Positions 32,640 through 44,340 of a DNA stretch of 64,000 nt are shown in pieces (within the stretch, counting starts at the first letter, position 1; each line of letters starts with the position of its first letter). The position numbers were made by a program, and so were the translations under genes. The notes under the pieces were generated by a model, which ran no database searches, was not told where the DNA came from, and saw nothing but the letters and a program-made list of their open reading frames with translations. Source of the stretch: Cycas panzhihuaensis (Eukaryota; Cycadophyta); NCBI GenBank assembly GCA_023213395.1, contig CM041465.1:169019741-169083740 (forward strand). Direction: 5' to 3'.

Positions 32640-34784
32640 AGCGTAATCCATCTTCAAACACCTTTTTTAATAAGTGTTTTTCAATTTTAAACTTTATTTT
32701 TTTTTTTAATTTTATTTTTCCATAGAGTTATTGGCGCTTTTATGGCCATAACTTCTCTCTGGCTCATCAGTTTCAGATGAAACCTGCGCCAATAGATCAG
32801 AAATTTTCCGTACACTGATTTCGACTGGTCATAAGACCAATTTGGTGACCATTTGACCTTGTTTCGACCTTTTTAACATTGGACTTTCAAAATTTCGGCA
32901 GTTTTTGCATTTTTAACAAAATCGATTTTAGAACTGGCTATCATTTATTTCTGGTAAATTGTTTTGTGCCCAATTTTTCTCTATAGTGATCTATGTCATA
33001 TAGACTTTAATACCCATTTTTTACTTCAATTTTTGAGTTCATCTTCATTGATTTTTTAATCGCTAAAAAAAGAAATTTAGTTGTTTTCGCCTGTTTCTTG
33101 AACATTCTTCATAAAGACACTTGTTACATTTTTCACTATAACTTTTGCAATTTTTATCAGATTTCATTTCCGTCAGCTTCATTGGGAAGCTGACTCATTT
33201 ATCTTCATTTTGACATATTATATATATATTTTAACACATTTTTTTAATATTTCAAATCAGTCAAAATTGAGGTATTCTATTGGCTTAAATCTGTTATTTT
33301 TTTACAACTATTTAATATATTTTTCAAAATTTTCAATTGGCAGAACATTTATTACTTCATAAATAATATTTGATCATTTGTTCAACTTTTTCTAAAGATT
33401 AATTAGTATTTTTATGCAATTTTTGCCTACCTTGCTCCTGTTAGGCTCTATAAGGAGGTTCATATCTTTGCATTATTCAAATTGTGATTTATTGGTACCC
33501 ATTTTCAAAACCGTTTATTTCATTGGATTCAAATCTCATAAATCTACATGTTGATAAAATTTTAAGCTATTTTGACATTATTCAATATAGTTTTCAATCT
33601 GTTAAAGTTGAGCATATACATACATCCTAACAAGCTTATCTTCTTTCAAAAATTTTAAAGAATATTCTAGTTCACATTTCATTGTTTACTCAAAGTTTCT
33701 GCTTGATCCTTTTACAAGTATTTTACATTGTTTTGAACTAGCACTTGTTTATAAGGCAATATATATTTTTTCTCAAAGAAAAGTTGTTCTTACATAAAAA
33801 GGATTTTTTTTATTTGAAGATTTATATTACTCATTTGAGAAATTGGCATTTTTTGAAACTCTTTATTCTCAAAAGTTTATTTCAAATCTTGCATAAGTGA
33901 AAGTTTTAAGCATCATTACTTTCTTATTGATCGTTTTACTTTAAAAAGTGTATCAAAGTTGTTGAAAAATATCATCCTTCCTGCACTTATAAAAGGAAAA
34001 TTACATTTCTTTTCAAAGGCATATTACATTTGGTTGAAGGACATTATATTTAAAAAAAAAAAAAAAAAAAGCAAAAAGAGTTTTTTGTAAAAGTTTTCAT
34101 TTCATTTTGCTTAGAGCATTTTTTCTGTTATCAAAAGAAATTTTCTTTTTCTAAGCAAGACCACATTGCTAAATAGATTAGTTTCCACATTAAATAAGAT
34201 AATTCCGAATTGAACCACACTTTTTCCAAATTTGCAAGGGGAACTAGGACCTCGGGTTACCATTTCAAGACACGCTAATCGGCCTACTCATATTGGATGA
34301 GGACACCATTAGCTATCGTGTGTATACTGGTGGCAAGTCGAGGTGCGTAACCTTTTCATTTTATGGTGTTTGGAGACCAAGGCTAGACACGGAGAGGGTG
34401 AGTGCCTTGGTTCGAGAACCTTCACCGCTAGATCTGCTCGTTAGGCATAAATCCCAAGCAGTGGACCAACAATTGTGGGGGTGTCAAAGCCTTATTAGCA
34501 CCCCACGATCGAGGTATATAGAGCCTTGCGCTCTGCACTGAGATAAAGGCTCCTGCTTTGCCATCCGTAAGGGTGCCATTGACAGAATAGCAACCGAAGG
34601 TTGCCCCAGGAGAAACATAAACTTAGAGCCTAGTAGCCTTCTAGGTCCTAGTTCATTTGTTCAAACTTTTGAAAACCTTGGGATATATATTTGGAAATAA
34701 TTCCTTTCATTAAGTTCTTTTAAATTTTTTACATTCAAATATTTTTTATTGCATTTATCACATTTTATACAGCTTTAATTTAAA

Positions 34785-35880
34785 ATGACGTCTAGTTTTG
34801 GGAATATGATTATTCCTAAATTTGATGGAAATAATTTTCTTAACTGGAGTAGGAGGATGAGGCCCATCCTCATAGCAAATGAAATGTGGGATATAGTGAG
34901 AAATGGTTACAATGACTTAGGATCAAATCCAACTGATACTAAAAAAGCTACATACAAAGAAAATGTCAAAAAGATAATGAAGCATTAGCTCTTATTTTTT
35001 GCGTATTAGAAGATAATGTTTTCCCACGAGTTAGTGAATCCATTAAGTCCAAAGAGGCTTGGGATACTTTACAGCTTATATATAAGGGGTCAAGGCCTCT
35101 AAACTACAAAACTTAAGAAGTAAGTTTGAAAATTTACGTATGATGCCTCATGAATCAATAACTGAATTTATGACCAAGATTCAAGATATAGTTAACCAAA
35201 TGAGGTCCCTTGGGGATACCTTAACCAAACAAAGAGTAGTTGAACGAATCCTTCAATGTGTAGGAGCCGTTAGATGCTTTGAAATGGTAGCTACAAGTAT
35301 TAGTGTATCTAAAGACCTAAGTACCCTCAAAATAGAACAACTTACTGCTATGCTCATGTCCATAGAAGAGCAACAAGCTGCCAATGAAACTTTAGAACAT
35401 GGCTTTGCTACAAAGGCCAACATTCAACCTAACCCTCAAGATGGCACCTTAAAACAAAATGAATCTCCTCTAAGGAGAAGAGATGAAAACCCTAGAAATG
35501 AAACTAGACAAAATCCTCCACGGTACCAAGCTCCTCATAATAGACAAGGACGACCCCCACAACATGAAAACTCTCTAAGACATTCGAATACTCAAAGAAA
35601 CCCAAACCAACGAAGACAAGTTGAAAATCATTCTTGTTGTCCACATTGTCATGGGAACCCACAACCTTCTAGAACACCTCAAAACTATCGTGACCAACCA
35701 AGAAATAATCATACTCAATTCTATGAGGAAAGGGAGAGACCTTTCAACCTTAATCACTCTCCACCAAGGAATCAAAATCTTAGTTATGGAAAAAGAGATA
35801 AACTATATTGCACTTATTGTCGTAGAAATGGTCACACTAAAGATAAGTGTTTTTCAAAACATGGACCACCCTCTAGAGGA
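34785..35880 (+). pseudogene. gag: gag of copia A
   Basis: Starts MTSSFGNMIIPKFDGNNF at the first ATG after the leader. The first frame runs to 34988 and breaks where one A of an A run is missing relative to B. From 35140 the frame is open with MPHESITEFMTKIQDIVNQM, LSTLKIEQL, an Arg/Asn/Gln-rich stretch and a CCHC knuckle CTYCRRNGHTKDKC (about 35808-35850). This is the UBN2-type Gag of plant copia elements. It packages the RNA and forms the particle. Confidence 0.88.
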
Positions 35881-36030
35881 TATGTGTCAAATACATCAGA
35901 ATCTAAAATCAACAATAGGCCATTTCTATCTAGTTTTTCAAACCAGGAAGAAGAGGATGATAGTTGGTACATTGATTCTGGTTGTTCCACCCACATGACC
36001 CATAAAGAACAATTATTTCAAACTTAGGAT
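35881..36030 (+). pseudogene. Protease region of copia A
   Basis: In frame with gag: SWYIDSGCSTHMTHKEQLF (about 35964-36020) with the catalytic D-S-G. The frame ends at a TAG at 36026-36028 where B has a Leu codon. About 33 bases present in B are missing just after (near 36076-36095), which breaks the protease C-terminus. Confidence 0.85.
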
Positions 36031-36142
36031 ACAAATAAGAAAGGGTCTATTATGTTTGGAGACAACACTTCTCAGGAATATAGTGGGTCTATAGTGGTGA
36101 ATATAAATATTTAAATGATGTTCTATACGTCCTCGCTTTAAG

Positions 36143-37180
36143 GAAAAACTTACTATCTAGAGGGATGATGATGGGACAAGAGTATAAGATAATTTTTGAC
36201 AACGGCGAATGTGTCATTAAAGACAAACGACAAAATGAAGCTATTGTTGCTAGGGGTATCATGACTAAAGATCGTTTATTTAAACTTACTATCACCCCCT
36301 CAGATACATATGCCCTTAGAACTACAACTACTATGGATAGTGACCTATGGCATCGACGTTTCACTCACCTTAATTATACCAGTTTAGCCCTTATAAAAAG
36401 ATTAGATATGGTTAATGGCTTGCCCCCTATTGATGTTAATAAAGAGTTGTGTGAGGGATGCCTTCTTGGAAAACATCATAGAGAAAGTTTTCCAGATTTT
36501 AGCCATCGGGCATCTGCCCCTCTTCAACTCGTATACACAGATATTTGTGGCCCAATGGCCACTCCCTCATTCGCAGGTGCCAAGTATTTCCTTACATTTA
36601 TTGATGACTTTACAAGAAAGACTTGGGTGTTCTTTCTCAAATACAAATCTGATGCTTTCGACCACTTTGTTGACTTCAAAACCTTCGTTGAGCGACAAAG
36701 TGGATATCATATCCTCTCCTTAAGATCAGATAATGGGGGAGAATTTACCTCTAATATCTTTAAGGATTACTGTATCCAACATGGGATTAGGTGACAATAT
36801 ACCAACCCCTACACCCCACAACAAAATGGTGTAGCTGAAAGGAAAAACAGAACTATCGTAGAAATGGCACATTGTATGCTTAAAGATAAAAACTTAGGCC
36901 ATCAATTTTGGGCGGGTGCAGCCCATACCGCAGTCTACTTACTTAATCGATATTCCACAAAAGCGCTTAAGGGAAGACACCGTAAGAAGCATGGACAAAG
37001 TTATAAACCTAGTATCCGTCACCTTAAGGTATTTGGTCGCTTAGCCTATGCCCACATCCCCACCAAAGAAGAACCAAATTAGATGATCATAGTGTAAAAT
37101 GTATCTTTATTGGATATAGTGAATCATCAAAATCTTACAAAGTTTATGATCCCAAATCTTGAAAAGTTATACTGAGTAGG
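36143..37180 (+). pseudogene. int: Integrase of copia A
   Basis: Pre-integrase zinc region (LWHRRFTHLNY, CEGCLLGKHHR) at about 36345-36500, then the core with YTDICGP, LSLRSDNGGEF and, after one TGA at 36792-36794, NGVAERKNR, so all three catalytic acidic residues remain. Open frame 36165-36794 (209 codons), then 36864-37082. Frame breaks near 37080 and 37180. In copia elements integrase precedes RT, as here. Confidence 0.9.
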
Positions 37181-37364
37181 GATGTCAAATTTCAAGAAGA
37201 CACCTACTATCAAAATAATCACAAACAACAGAAGGACATTACCATTAAGTTTAATACATCAAATACATCCAAATATGTGCCACCTATGTGGAGAAACTCT
37301 CCAGAAACTACTAGGGAAACAACATTACCTCAACCACCATCACAACCCCTACCCAAATGGGTTC

Positions 37365-38960
37365 AATGCAACCATGACTTAGGAAATATATTAGATACCA
37401 ATCGAAGATCTACACGTTCACACAAAGTTAACTTTGCTCTAATGAGTAAGTTACTTGAAAGTCATGAGCCTCAAACCTTTGGTGAGGCTAATCAACATGA
37501 GTGCCGCAAAAGCCATGCAAGAGGAATATAAATCCATCGTTAAAATGACACTTGGGAACTTGTAGACTTACCACCAAGGAAGAAAGCCATTGGAACCAAA
37601 TGGGTTTATAAGACTAAGTTCCACTCTGATGGATCAATTGATAAATATAAAGCTCGTTTAGTTGCCAAAGGATATGCCCAAAGAGAAGGCATAGACTATA
37701 CCGAAACATTTGCCCCAGTTGCTAGGATGGAATCAGTTCGCATGATAATAAGTTTAGCCACTCAAATGGGTTGGCCTGTTTATCAAATGGATGTCAAAGG
37801 TGCTTTCTTAAATGGTTATATCCAAGAAGATATCTATGTCTCTCAACCCCTCAGTTTTGAAGTCAGGGGGGAAGAAAACAAAGTGCACAAGTTAAAGAAA
37901 GCATTATATGGTCTAAAACAAGCACCTAGGGCTTGGTATTCCCATATCGACACATATCTTAAAGATCAAGGGTTTGAAATATCTCAAACAGATCCAAACC
38001 TATACACCAAAATTAAAGGAAATTCGATATTGATCGTAGGACTTTACGTAGATGACTTAATTTATACTAGAAATGACTCCCAATTTTTAAGTCAATTTAA
38101 AGAAGCTATGTGTAAGGAATTTGAAATGACAGACTTAGGTCTTATGCACTACTTCTTAGGATTGGAAGTGTGGCAAGATAAATAAGGAATATTTATCTCC
38201 CAACGTAAATATATATTAGACCTTCTACAAAGATTTAATATGATAAATCAGAAACCATTGTCAATACCAGCAGAATTGGAATTAAACTGCTCTAAGATGA
38301 TGACTCAACTTCAGTTGATCCCACTCACTATAGACAACCCGATTGGTAGCCTACTTTATTTAACCTCTACTCGACCGATATAACATATTCGTAAGTGTTG
38401 TATCTAGATTTATGCAGATCCAAAGACATCTCACGGCAAGTCGCTAAAAGAATCCTCGAGATACCTTAAAGGGACTTCGACTTTGGGTTATACTACAAAC
38501 CTACATCCGAGTTTCAGCTTAATCGGTTATACTGATTCAGATTAATGATGATATAGATGATAGAAAATCTACCTCAAAGTTATGCATTTAGTATGGGATC
38601 AAGCAGAGCTTGGAGTACAAAGAAATAAAATACCGCTTCCTTATCCACAACAAGGTAATATAAAGCTACAGTGTTAGAGCCCTCGTGAATCAATCTGTTA
38701 AGAAGACTCTTACAGATTTTCAAATTAAACAAAGAAGGTCCCACTAAAATTTGGTGTGACAATCAGAGCGCTATTCAAATGACCAAAAATCCAAGGTGTT
38801 CCACTAAGAACAAAGCACATTGAAACTCAATACCACTTTATTCAGAACTTGTATAAGGTAAGAGATAGAGTTGACTTATTGTAGCACTGAAGATCAAACA
38901 GCGGATATTTTTACAAAGGCCTTGGGAAAAATCAAGTTTGAGAAATTCAGAGATGATTTA
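37365..38960 (+). pseudogene. pol: Reverse transcriptase and RNase H of copia A
   Basis: RT begins near 37540 (WELVDLPP, KAIGTKWVYKTK), then an open frame 37727-38185 with VYQMDVKGAFLNG, YGLKQAPRAWY and the catalytic LYVDDLIY. The stop at 38183-38185 replaces a Gln codon kept in B. RNase H follows to the C-terminal DQTADIFTKALGKIKF (about 38890-38940). The stretch 38210-38880 is damaged by many small indels relative to B, several at CTG/CG positions. Confidence 0.88.
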
Positions 38961-38977
38961 GGAGTCATACACATTGG

Positions 38978-38992
38978 GCTTATGGGGGAGAA
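38978..38992 (+). other. Polypurine tract of copia A
   Basis: GGCTTATGGGGGAGAA-type sequence directly before the 3' LTR; GGGGGAGAA is shared with B, C and D. Confidence 0.9.
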
Positions 38993-39329
38993 TGTTGGGA
39001 ATAATCCCAATGTTCATGCACCAGAGCGCTTAGGGCCCCTCAAAGCCACCTTTGAGGGCCCCTAGGGCACCTTGAGCTGCTCAACACCGCCTCCGGACCG
39101 ACCACTCATGTGAGGTACATATCACCATTATTTATTTTTAATATTTTTTCAAACTAACCTTAATTGTTGTGCAGCTAGGGTGATGGCGCTCGACGCCTCC
39201 CTGAATTCTCTATTTAAGGGTTGGGAATACCTCCCTGGTGTTTATTAACACCGCCACTCTATTGGAAATTGTCGTTGTACTCAAGATGAGAACATCGTGA
39301 TGTCCTGCTCTGCTCCTCCGGCTCCATCA
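38993..39329 (+). repeat. 3' LTR of copia A (337 bp)
   Basis: Matches the 5' LTR with about 20 changes. The last 30 bases (GTCCTGCTCTGCTCCTCCGG) differ from the 5' LTR in the same way as in copia B. Confidence 0.95.
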
Positions 39330-39334
39330 CTCTT

Positions 39335-39424
39335 AGACTTTGTATCTCCTACTCTTGATTTGAAATGAAGAAAACATCCCATTGATTGAGAGATATCTAG
39401 TTTAGACCCACCCGAGATATACCA
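39335..39424 (+). repeat. 3' LTR of element E, last part
   Basis: Continues AGACTTTGTATCTCC, matching 3200-3289 of the 5' LTR and ending ATATACCA, followed by GTATA. It shows copia A cut the LTR 90 bases from its end. Confidence 0.92.
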
Positions 39425-39429
39425 GTATA

Positions 39430-39830
39430 TGATTTACACAAGTAATATAGGGTAATGAAATATAAATAACATAAATAACTTAGTAAATTAGTTGAAGAAA
39501 TAATATGACAAGAAAATTAGTTACACTACATAATATCCAAATTAACAAAGCTTTCATATGAGTAATATAATCCAACGTACATGAGTGATAAATGGGTTTA
39601 ATTTATAAACCAATATATGGTATATTTTGCATTACATTAGCTGACATAATGACATATATTAATTGGCCTATTATGTGGTATATGGTAGACCTAACACTTT
39701 ATTTAATTACATTAAATTACAATAGGGGTCCTCAAACCATACATATAAATAAAATTTATATCAATTTACAATGTAATGGGTTGTTGTTAATGTTTTAATA
39801 GAGAGAGCATTAGGTAGTTGGTCTATTTTA
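39430..39830. other. Unassigned sequence right of element E
   Basis: AT-rich, no recognisable coding or repeat. It lies where the zinc knuckle and protease of element F should follow, so F was disrupted here before or by E's insertion. The 68-codon frame at 39592-39798 has no motif. Confidence 0.4.
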
Positions 39831-41479
39831 TTCATGAAATTGTATAATTTTGGTTTCCTTTTTTGTTTCAAAGTTAGGGTCTATATGGAGTTTCATATTA
39901 ATTGACCTTTCTAATGCTTGGATGGAAAAAGTAAGGTGGTCATATGTACGATTACCCTAGGGAAGTTTCACTTCTATTGATAGAGTAGGTTTATCCTTGG
40001 GTGTGGATGGCTTTGAGAGTTTCTTAATTTCTGCTTGAATTTTAAAAGTTTTAAAGGCAAGACATTTTTTTATCACATCTTCATAAGATATCACCATCAA
40101 CTTAAGGACCTCAAGATGGTCTTGAGGTCTTAGGGCATTGGTAAACAAATTGTAAAGTAAGGTATCATCTAATGGGGCTTGGAAAGCATGGGCTAAGTCT
40201 TGAAAATGGTAAACAAAATCATAAGAAGATTCTTCAACCCCTTGTTTAATGGATAATGGGGATTTAATTCCTATATGAAAGGTATGGGCAATGTCAAAGT
40301 AGCTAATGAATGTGTATATTGACTATTGAAAAGAATAAAAAGAAGTAGGCTTTAATTAGTAGAACCATTCTAAAGCATTGTCTTGAAGGGTTTTAGGGAA
40401 GAGCATTATAATATAGTTGTATGATAGATTATCAGTCTAGGCAAAGGCAAAAGTTCAAACATGGGTTGTGGGATCTTGAGTAGACTCACTTGTGAATTTG
40501 GGTAGGATCTAGGAATCCTATTGCTTGGGGATAAGAGAGATGGGTTGTATAGGGAGGGTGAAACTAAGATGACATGAATCTAGAATAAGATAGAACAAGT
40601 ATGTGAGTCATAAGAACCCATTAGTGTATGAAGCCCATTTGTTAGTTAGGTAATTAGTGAGGATATGGTCAATAGCTAAAAGGTTGACTAGGGTGACCTT
40701 ATGGATAAAAGTAAAAGATGTTATTTAGGTGGCAATAGGATCTTGAGAATATGTAAGGATTGGCATGCTAGATTAAGGAATTAGTTGACTTACCAAGGAT
40801 TGTTAAGAAGGGATGAATGTCAATGGTTGAGGAATAAGTTCAGTGCTTTGAGTAAAGGGGTTAGTTTGTAAGGAGTAAGTTTCCCTTTGTAAGGAACAAA
40901 CCTAGGCAATAGAGGCATATATTATTGATGTCTAATTCCTTACATAGAAGGGATGGATAAAGGTTGTGGACCTAATTAAAAAGTTCTCAGGGAAGGAGTG
41001 TGTTTCCTAGCTAGAGAAGGTGTAATATGAGAACCTTAGATAAGATGACTAGTGTCCATGGCCGACAAGGAGGGTTGAGGGGTCAATAAATAGTCTCCCC
41101 TCTCTTGGGAAATGATGTATGGGGTATCCTAAGTAGGGGTGATAGGGCCTAAGGCTATCTCAAAAGGATGTACTATTGAAGGAGGGGGATGTACTATGGA
41201 TGCTTCAAGTCCCTCATTGTGGGACAAGGGTCTCTAATGTTCTATAAGAGGGGTGAAAGGCATGGAATTTCCTTACAAAGGAGCATATTTAACTAGGTGT
41301 AACACTTCTCTAACAGGAAGTTCATATAAAAGGGGCTCTTCTTCATACTCAAATGTATTATTAATATTAGGGGTCTTGACAAGATATTTAAGATTTGTGA
41401 TAAAGGTTTCATAACTTTCATGTAATGGAAGGCTAGTAGGAAGGGAATATTTCAATGGATCTTCATGTGAAAGGCCCAT
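39831..41479 (-). pseudogene. gag: gag of gypsy element F (minus strand)
   Basis: Minus-strand translation from 41479 (MGLSHEDPLKYSLPTSL, open to 41273), then a Pro-rich linker, then the capsid core from about 40470: NALEWFY, FHIGIKSPLSIKQGVEE, LLYNLFTNALRPQDHLEVL and YEDVIKKCLAFKTFK (open frame 40148-39957), then TYDHLTFSIQALERSINMKLH. This is collinear with gag of E, about the same size and of the same family. The similarity ends near 39830. Nothing of F's pol is visible in the window. Confidence 0.8.
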
Positions 41480-41600
41480 AAGTCTTTAAGATCATTTGGG
41501 ATAAGTTTGTAAAGGGTCCATGAGAGTTTAATAGAATTTGAAGTTTGAAGGGCAAGAGTTGTTTAGTTTATGTGAAAAGAACCAAGAAGTTTTAACAACT

Positions 41601-41617
41601 CCCTAGTATGGTTGCCA
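41601..41617 (-). other. Primer binding site of element F
   Basis: Minus strand TGGCAACCATACTAGGG, five bases after a CA dinucleotide at 41624-41623, like the arrangement in E. Confidence 0.5.
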
Positions 41618-41622
41618 AGAAA

Positions 41623-44340
41623 TGTTCCCAAGCTTGGACCTAATCAACAAAGTTAATTCAAAGTGAGATTTTAAGTAATTAAGTTCAATAAGAAATTTTG
41701 ACCTTTTTTAAGGAAAAAGAAATATTTCTTTAGGTATCTAGAATGGATGTACAAGGTGATTTAATTATTTAAGTTGGTTCATATAACTATTACAATATTT
41801 CAGTTTATTTTTATGGAAGAAAAAAATAAAAATGAAATAAGGATAAGCTAAACTAAGAAAACATAATTAAACAACCAAAACAATAAGATCTCCTTTATGT
41901 AAAGGAGAAGAAAAATCAATATCTTAGCAAATAAGAGGCACATAAAGGGAAAGTTGTTTCCTAATAATTCATCTTAAGGTTTTCTATACTTCTTCCCTTT
42001 CTAAGTTTAATTTTAGAGAAGGGGCCCTAACCTAGACCTCTAGACCACCCTTGAGGAAGAATACTACATTATTATATAATAAAGGAAGGAAATACTAATG
42101 ATTTCATGGATCCAAGAGATCTCATACCTTGTATTAATGACCCTAACAAGGATCAACCATTGGGGACTATCTCACCTAACAATGATCCACCCATGAGGAT
42201 GGATGGCTTGGGGATGCCCACATCTAATTCTAAAGGATTTCTATACTTAAAGGTGAAATAAAAAATGAGGAATCCACTCTCCATCTAAAATGTGACAAGG
42301 ATCCATTACTTTTGGCATTCAGAACATGACTAGAGTTGTAATGACTCTCAAGGAAGGGAGAGCTTATATGCCAATAATGTTAGGGATCATACAATTAAAA
42401 ACTCTTTCTTAATGAGATGAATTTATTCTTAAAAGAAGGATAGGGTTGATATGTTTGGGATATCACATCCTGGTTAATTAAATAGGTCCTAGCAATTAAG
42501 AAGGGGCCTATACTAGGGGGATCACTAAGTAAGGAAGCCTAGATTTTAGTTTAATATGCAATTTTAGATTTGCATAAAAGAAGGTAATCAAAATATAAAA
42601 TAAAATAATGTAAGACTAATGCAACATGGACACACTTCCTAATTTAATGTAAATGCTACTTGATTTTCTTTTCTTCTTTTTAAGAGAAAATAAAGTAATA
42701 CCTAGAGAAAATAAAAGGTTCTTTTGATGTACTTATATTTATCCTTACTAGCATTTTCCTTTACTATTAAAAAAAGAGCTTGAAATATATGTTGACAAAA
42801 TAAAGGCAAGTGATAAAAGCGTTGACCTAATAAGGGTTTATAACAAGTAATTTTGAGTCATGAACTAACTTGAAGCTCTAATGAAGAGAGAGATATATTT
42901 TTCTAAAAACTCAACAAACATATTAAGATCTTTGGAAGGAAACTTTATCAAAATAAATTATTATAAAAGCAAAGAAGAAAATAAAGAAGGTGACAGTGGC
43001 TTACTTTGTAATTAAGAACTTGAAGGAGAAAGAAGAATATTCTAACTATTAGAAAGTTAGAGAAACAACCAAAGAAGGACTCCTTAATATCTTGAAAAAA
43101 ATAAAACTAAAAAAGAAACCTATTCAAGATTTTATTTTTATTAAATTGTTCTAAAGATAACAAACAAAGAAGGGAAAGAGCTCAAACGACAAACAAGTTT
43201 ACCTAAGAAGAATTGCTTATGGAGATAGAATAGTGCCTTTAATTAGTGTCTTTGGACCATAATTTACTCCCAAATCTACCTCATAATCTAATTAAAAGGA
43301 ATAAGGAAATGATAGAATAAAAAGAAAGGGGCAAATGTGAGAATACAAGAAGAAGGGAGTGAGAGAATAAAAGAATGTGAAGAGAAGAAAGAGAGAAAAA
43401 GGAGGAAAATGATTTAGCTCCTTATCTATAAAAGCTTCATGAACTTTGAGATAGGAAAACAAGCTTGGAAGAGAAGATCTTCAACCACTTTAGGACTCTC
43501 CAAGTCCTAACTAAGTTTTTAAAGCCTTCTCAACTTCCTTCTCTAAGTCTCCTCAAGGTTTACCACCATGAAAGTGAACCTACAAACACCAATTCTAGGA
43601 TTTCATACAAGATATTTAGCTTCTATAACTTGGTTTACTCAATGGGGTAGTGTCTTATTTATAGGAGAGAATTATTGGCAAAAAATTCAAAGGAAAGGGA
43701 AAGTTGTGGTCATCAGTGGATTGAAATCCCTATGGCAAAAACCACAACTCACCATTGTAATTTTTTTTTGTCAGTGACAAGATGAAAAACAAACTAAAAA
43801 TGAACTAAAAATGTGATGAAGTACTAAAAATATGATGAAAGAAAGGGTCATACTTTAAGTCATGGGAAGGTCATATTTTATTAAGAAGCTCACATTTTTA
43901 TGCCTAGGTGAAAACCACGATCATACTTTTAGTCATAATGAAAAATATAATAAAGTAAAATAAGAAAAACAAATAAAAAATTAAGAAAAATTTAGAAATT
44001 ACATAAAGGAAAGTGATCAAGAAATAATGATTTTGTTCAATAAGGGGTTAATTGAATCATCAAAGTAACTATTAAAGGGAAAAACACATTGTCAAAAATT
44101 TAACCATAAGGCAAGATGGGATAATTAGGAGCACTATGAATAAGCTTTGATTTTAGTAAACACTATAATAATCCTTTTATTATTGATAGTATAAGTACAA
44201 GCACAATCAATATGATTTTAATTAGTCATACTACCAAATAGTCTCTATACTACCATGAAATTAAGTAGCTAAACCCCAATAATAAAGAGGAGCTAAGAGG
44301 CCTGGCCATTGTCTAGAGAAGTGCCTAGTTGATTAAAACA
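41623..44340 (-). repeat. Probable 5' LTR of element F
   Basis: Bounded inside by the primer site. The outer edge is proposed at 44340, where the minus strand starts TGTTTTAATCAACTAGGC, similar to the TGTTTCACCAACACCTAG start of E. It carries repeated CATATTTTTAG/CACATTTTTAG words (43790-43910) like E's LTR, and a TTTTATAGATAAGGAGC box near 43434-43418 that could be the promoter. No second copy is in the window, so the outer border is unproven. Confidence 0.4.

Larger units (their letters stand above)
31041..34784 (+). other. Long leader of copia A
   Basis: About 3.7 kb without a credible gene. First part (31280-32500): pyrimidine-rich and CG-containing, with repeated ATTAAATCGC words. Middle (32730-33700): homologous to the leaders of B, C and D. 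Last part (34220-34640): shared with B only (48150-48570), GC-richer. A run of A follows 34052. The open frames at 31274-31902 and 34293-34541 are not conserved in B in frame or length. Confidence 0.65.
30693..39329 (+). mobile_element. Copia A: Ty1/copia LTR retrotransposon inserted in E's 3' LTR
   Basis: LTRs 30693-31026 and 38993-39329 (TG...CA), exact target duplication CTCTT at 30688-30692 and 39330-39334. Domain order gag, protease, integrase, RT, RNase H is the copia order. The 3.7 kb leader between primer site and gag is unusually long. The LTRs differ at about 20 positions in 334, mostly transitions, so A is older than B. Frameshifts and stops make this copy non-autonomous now. It shares leader homology with C, D and B. 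Confidence 0.95.
962..39424 (+). mobile_element. Element E: giant Ty3/gypsy retrotransposon, Tat-like, decayed, carrying nested insertions D, C and A
   Basis: Two long direct repeats bound this element: 962-3289, and 28462-30692 joined to 39335-39424. They start TGTTTCACC and end ACCA. The flanking 5-mers are GTACA (957-961) and GTATA (39425-39429), a target duplication with one C-to-T change. Removing the nested elements C, D and A leaves about 18.2 kb. The internal order is gag, protease, RT-RNase H, integrase, a second RNase H, an antisense coding-like block, tandem repeats and 3' LTR. Long LTRs, extra RNase H, antisense ORF and repetitive 3' region are known for the Tat/Ogre group of plant gypsy elements; the lineage call rests on that plus RT wording (KACPKDNFPL). 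Stops and frameshifts throughout show it is dead. Confidence 0.85.

Noticed and set aside
32571-32650. A tRNA gene
   Set aside because: B-box-like sequence is present but there is no acceptor stem, the T loop is one base short and box spacing is too small.
35621-35998. 125-codon second frame overlapping gag and protease of copia A, also open in B (49500-49940)
   Set aside because: It is the +1 shadow of the true Gag frame. In B it is joined to gag only because of an indel in a C run. The zinc knuckle and D-S-G motifs are in the other frame.
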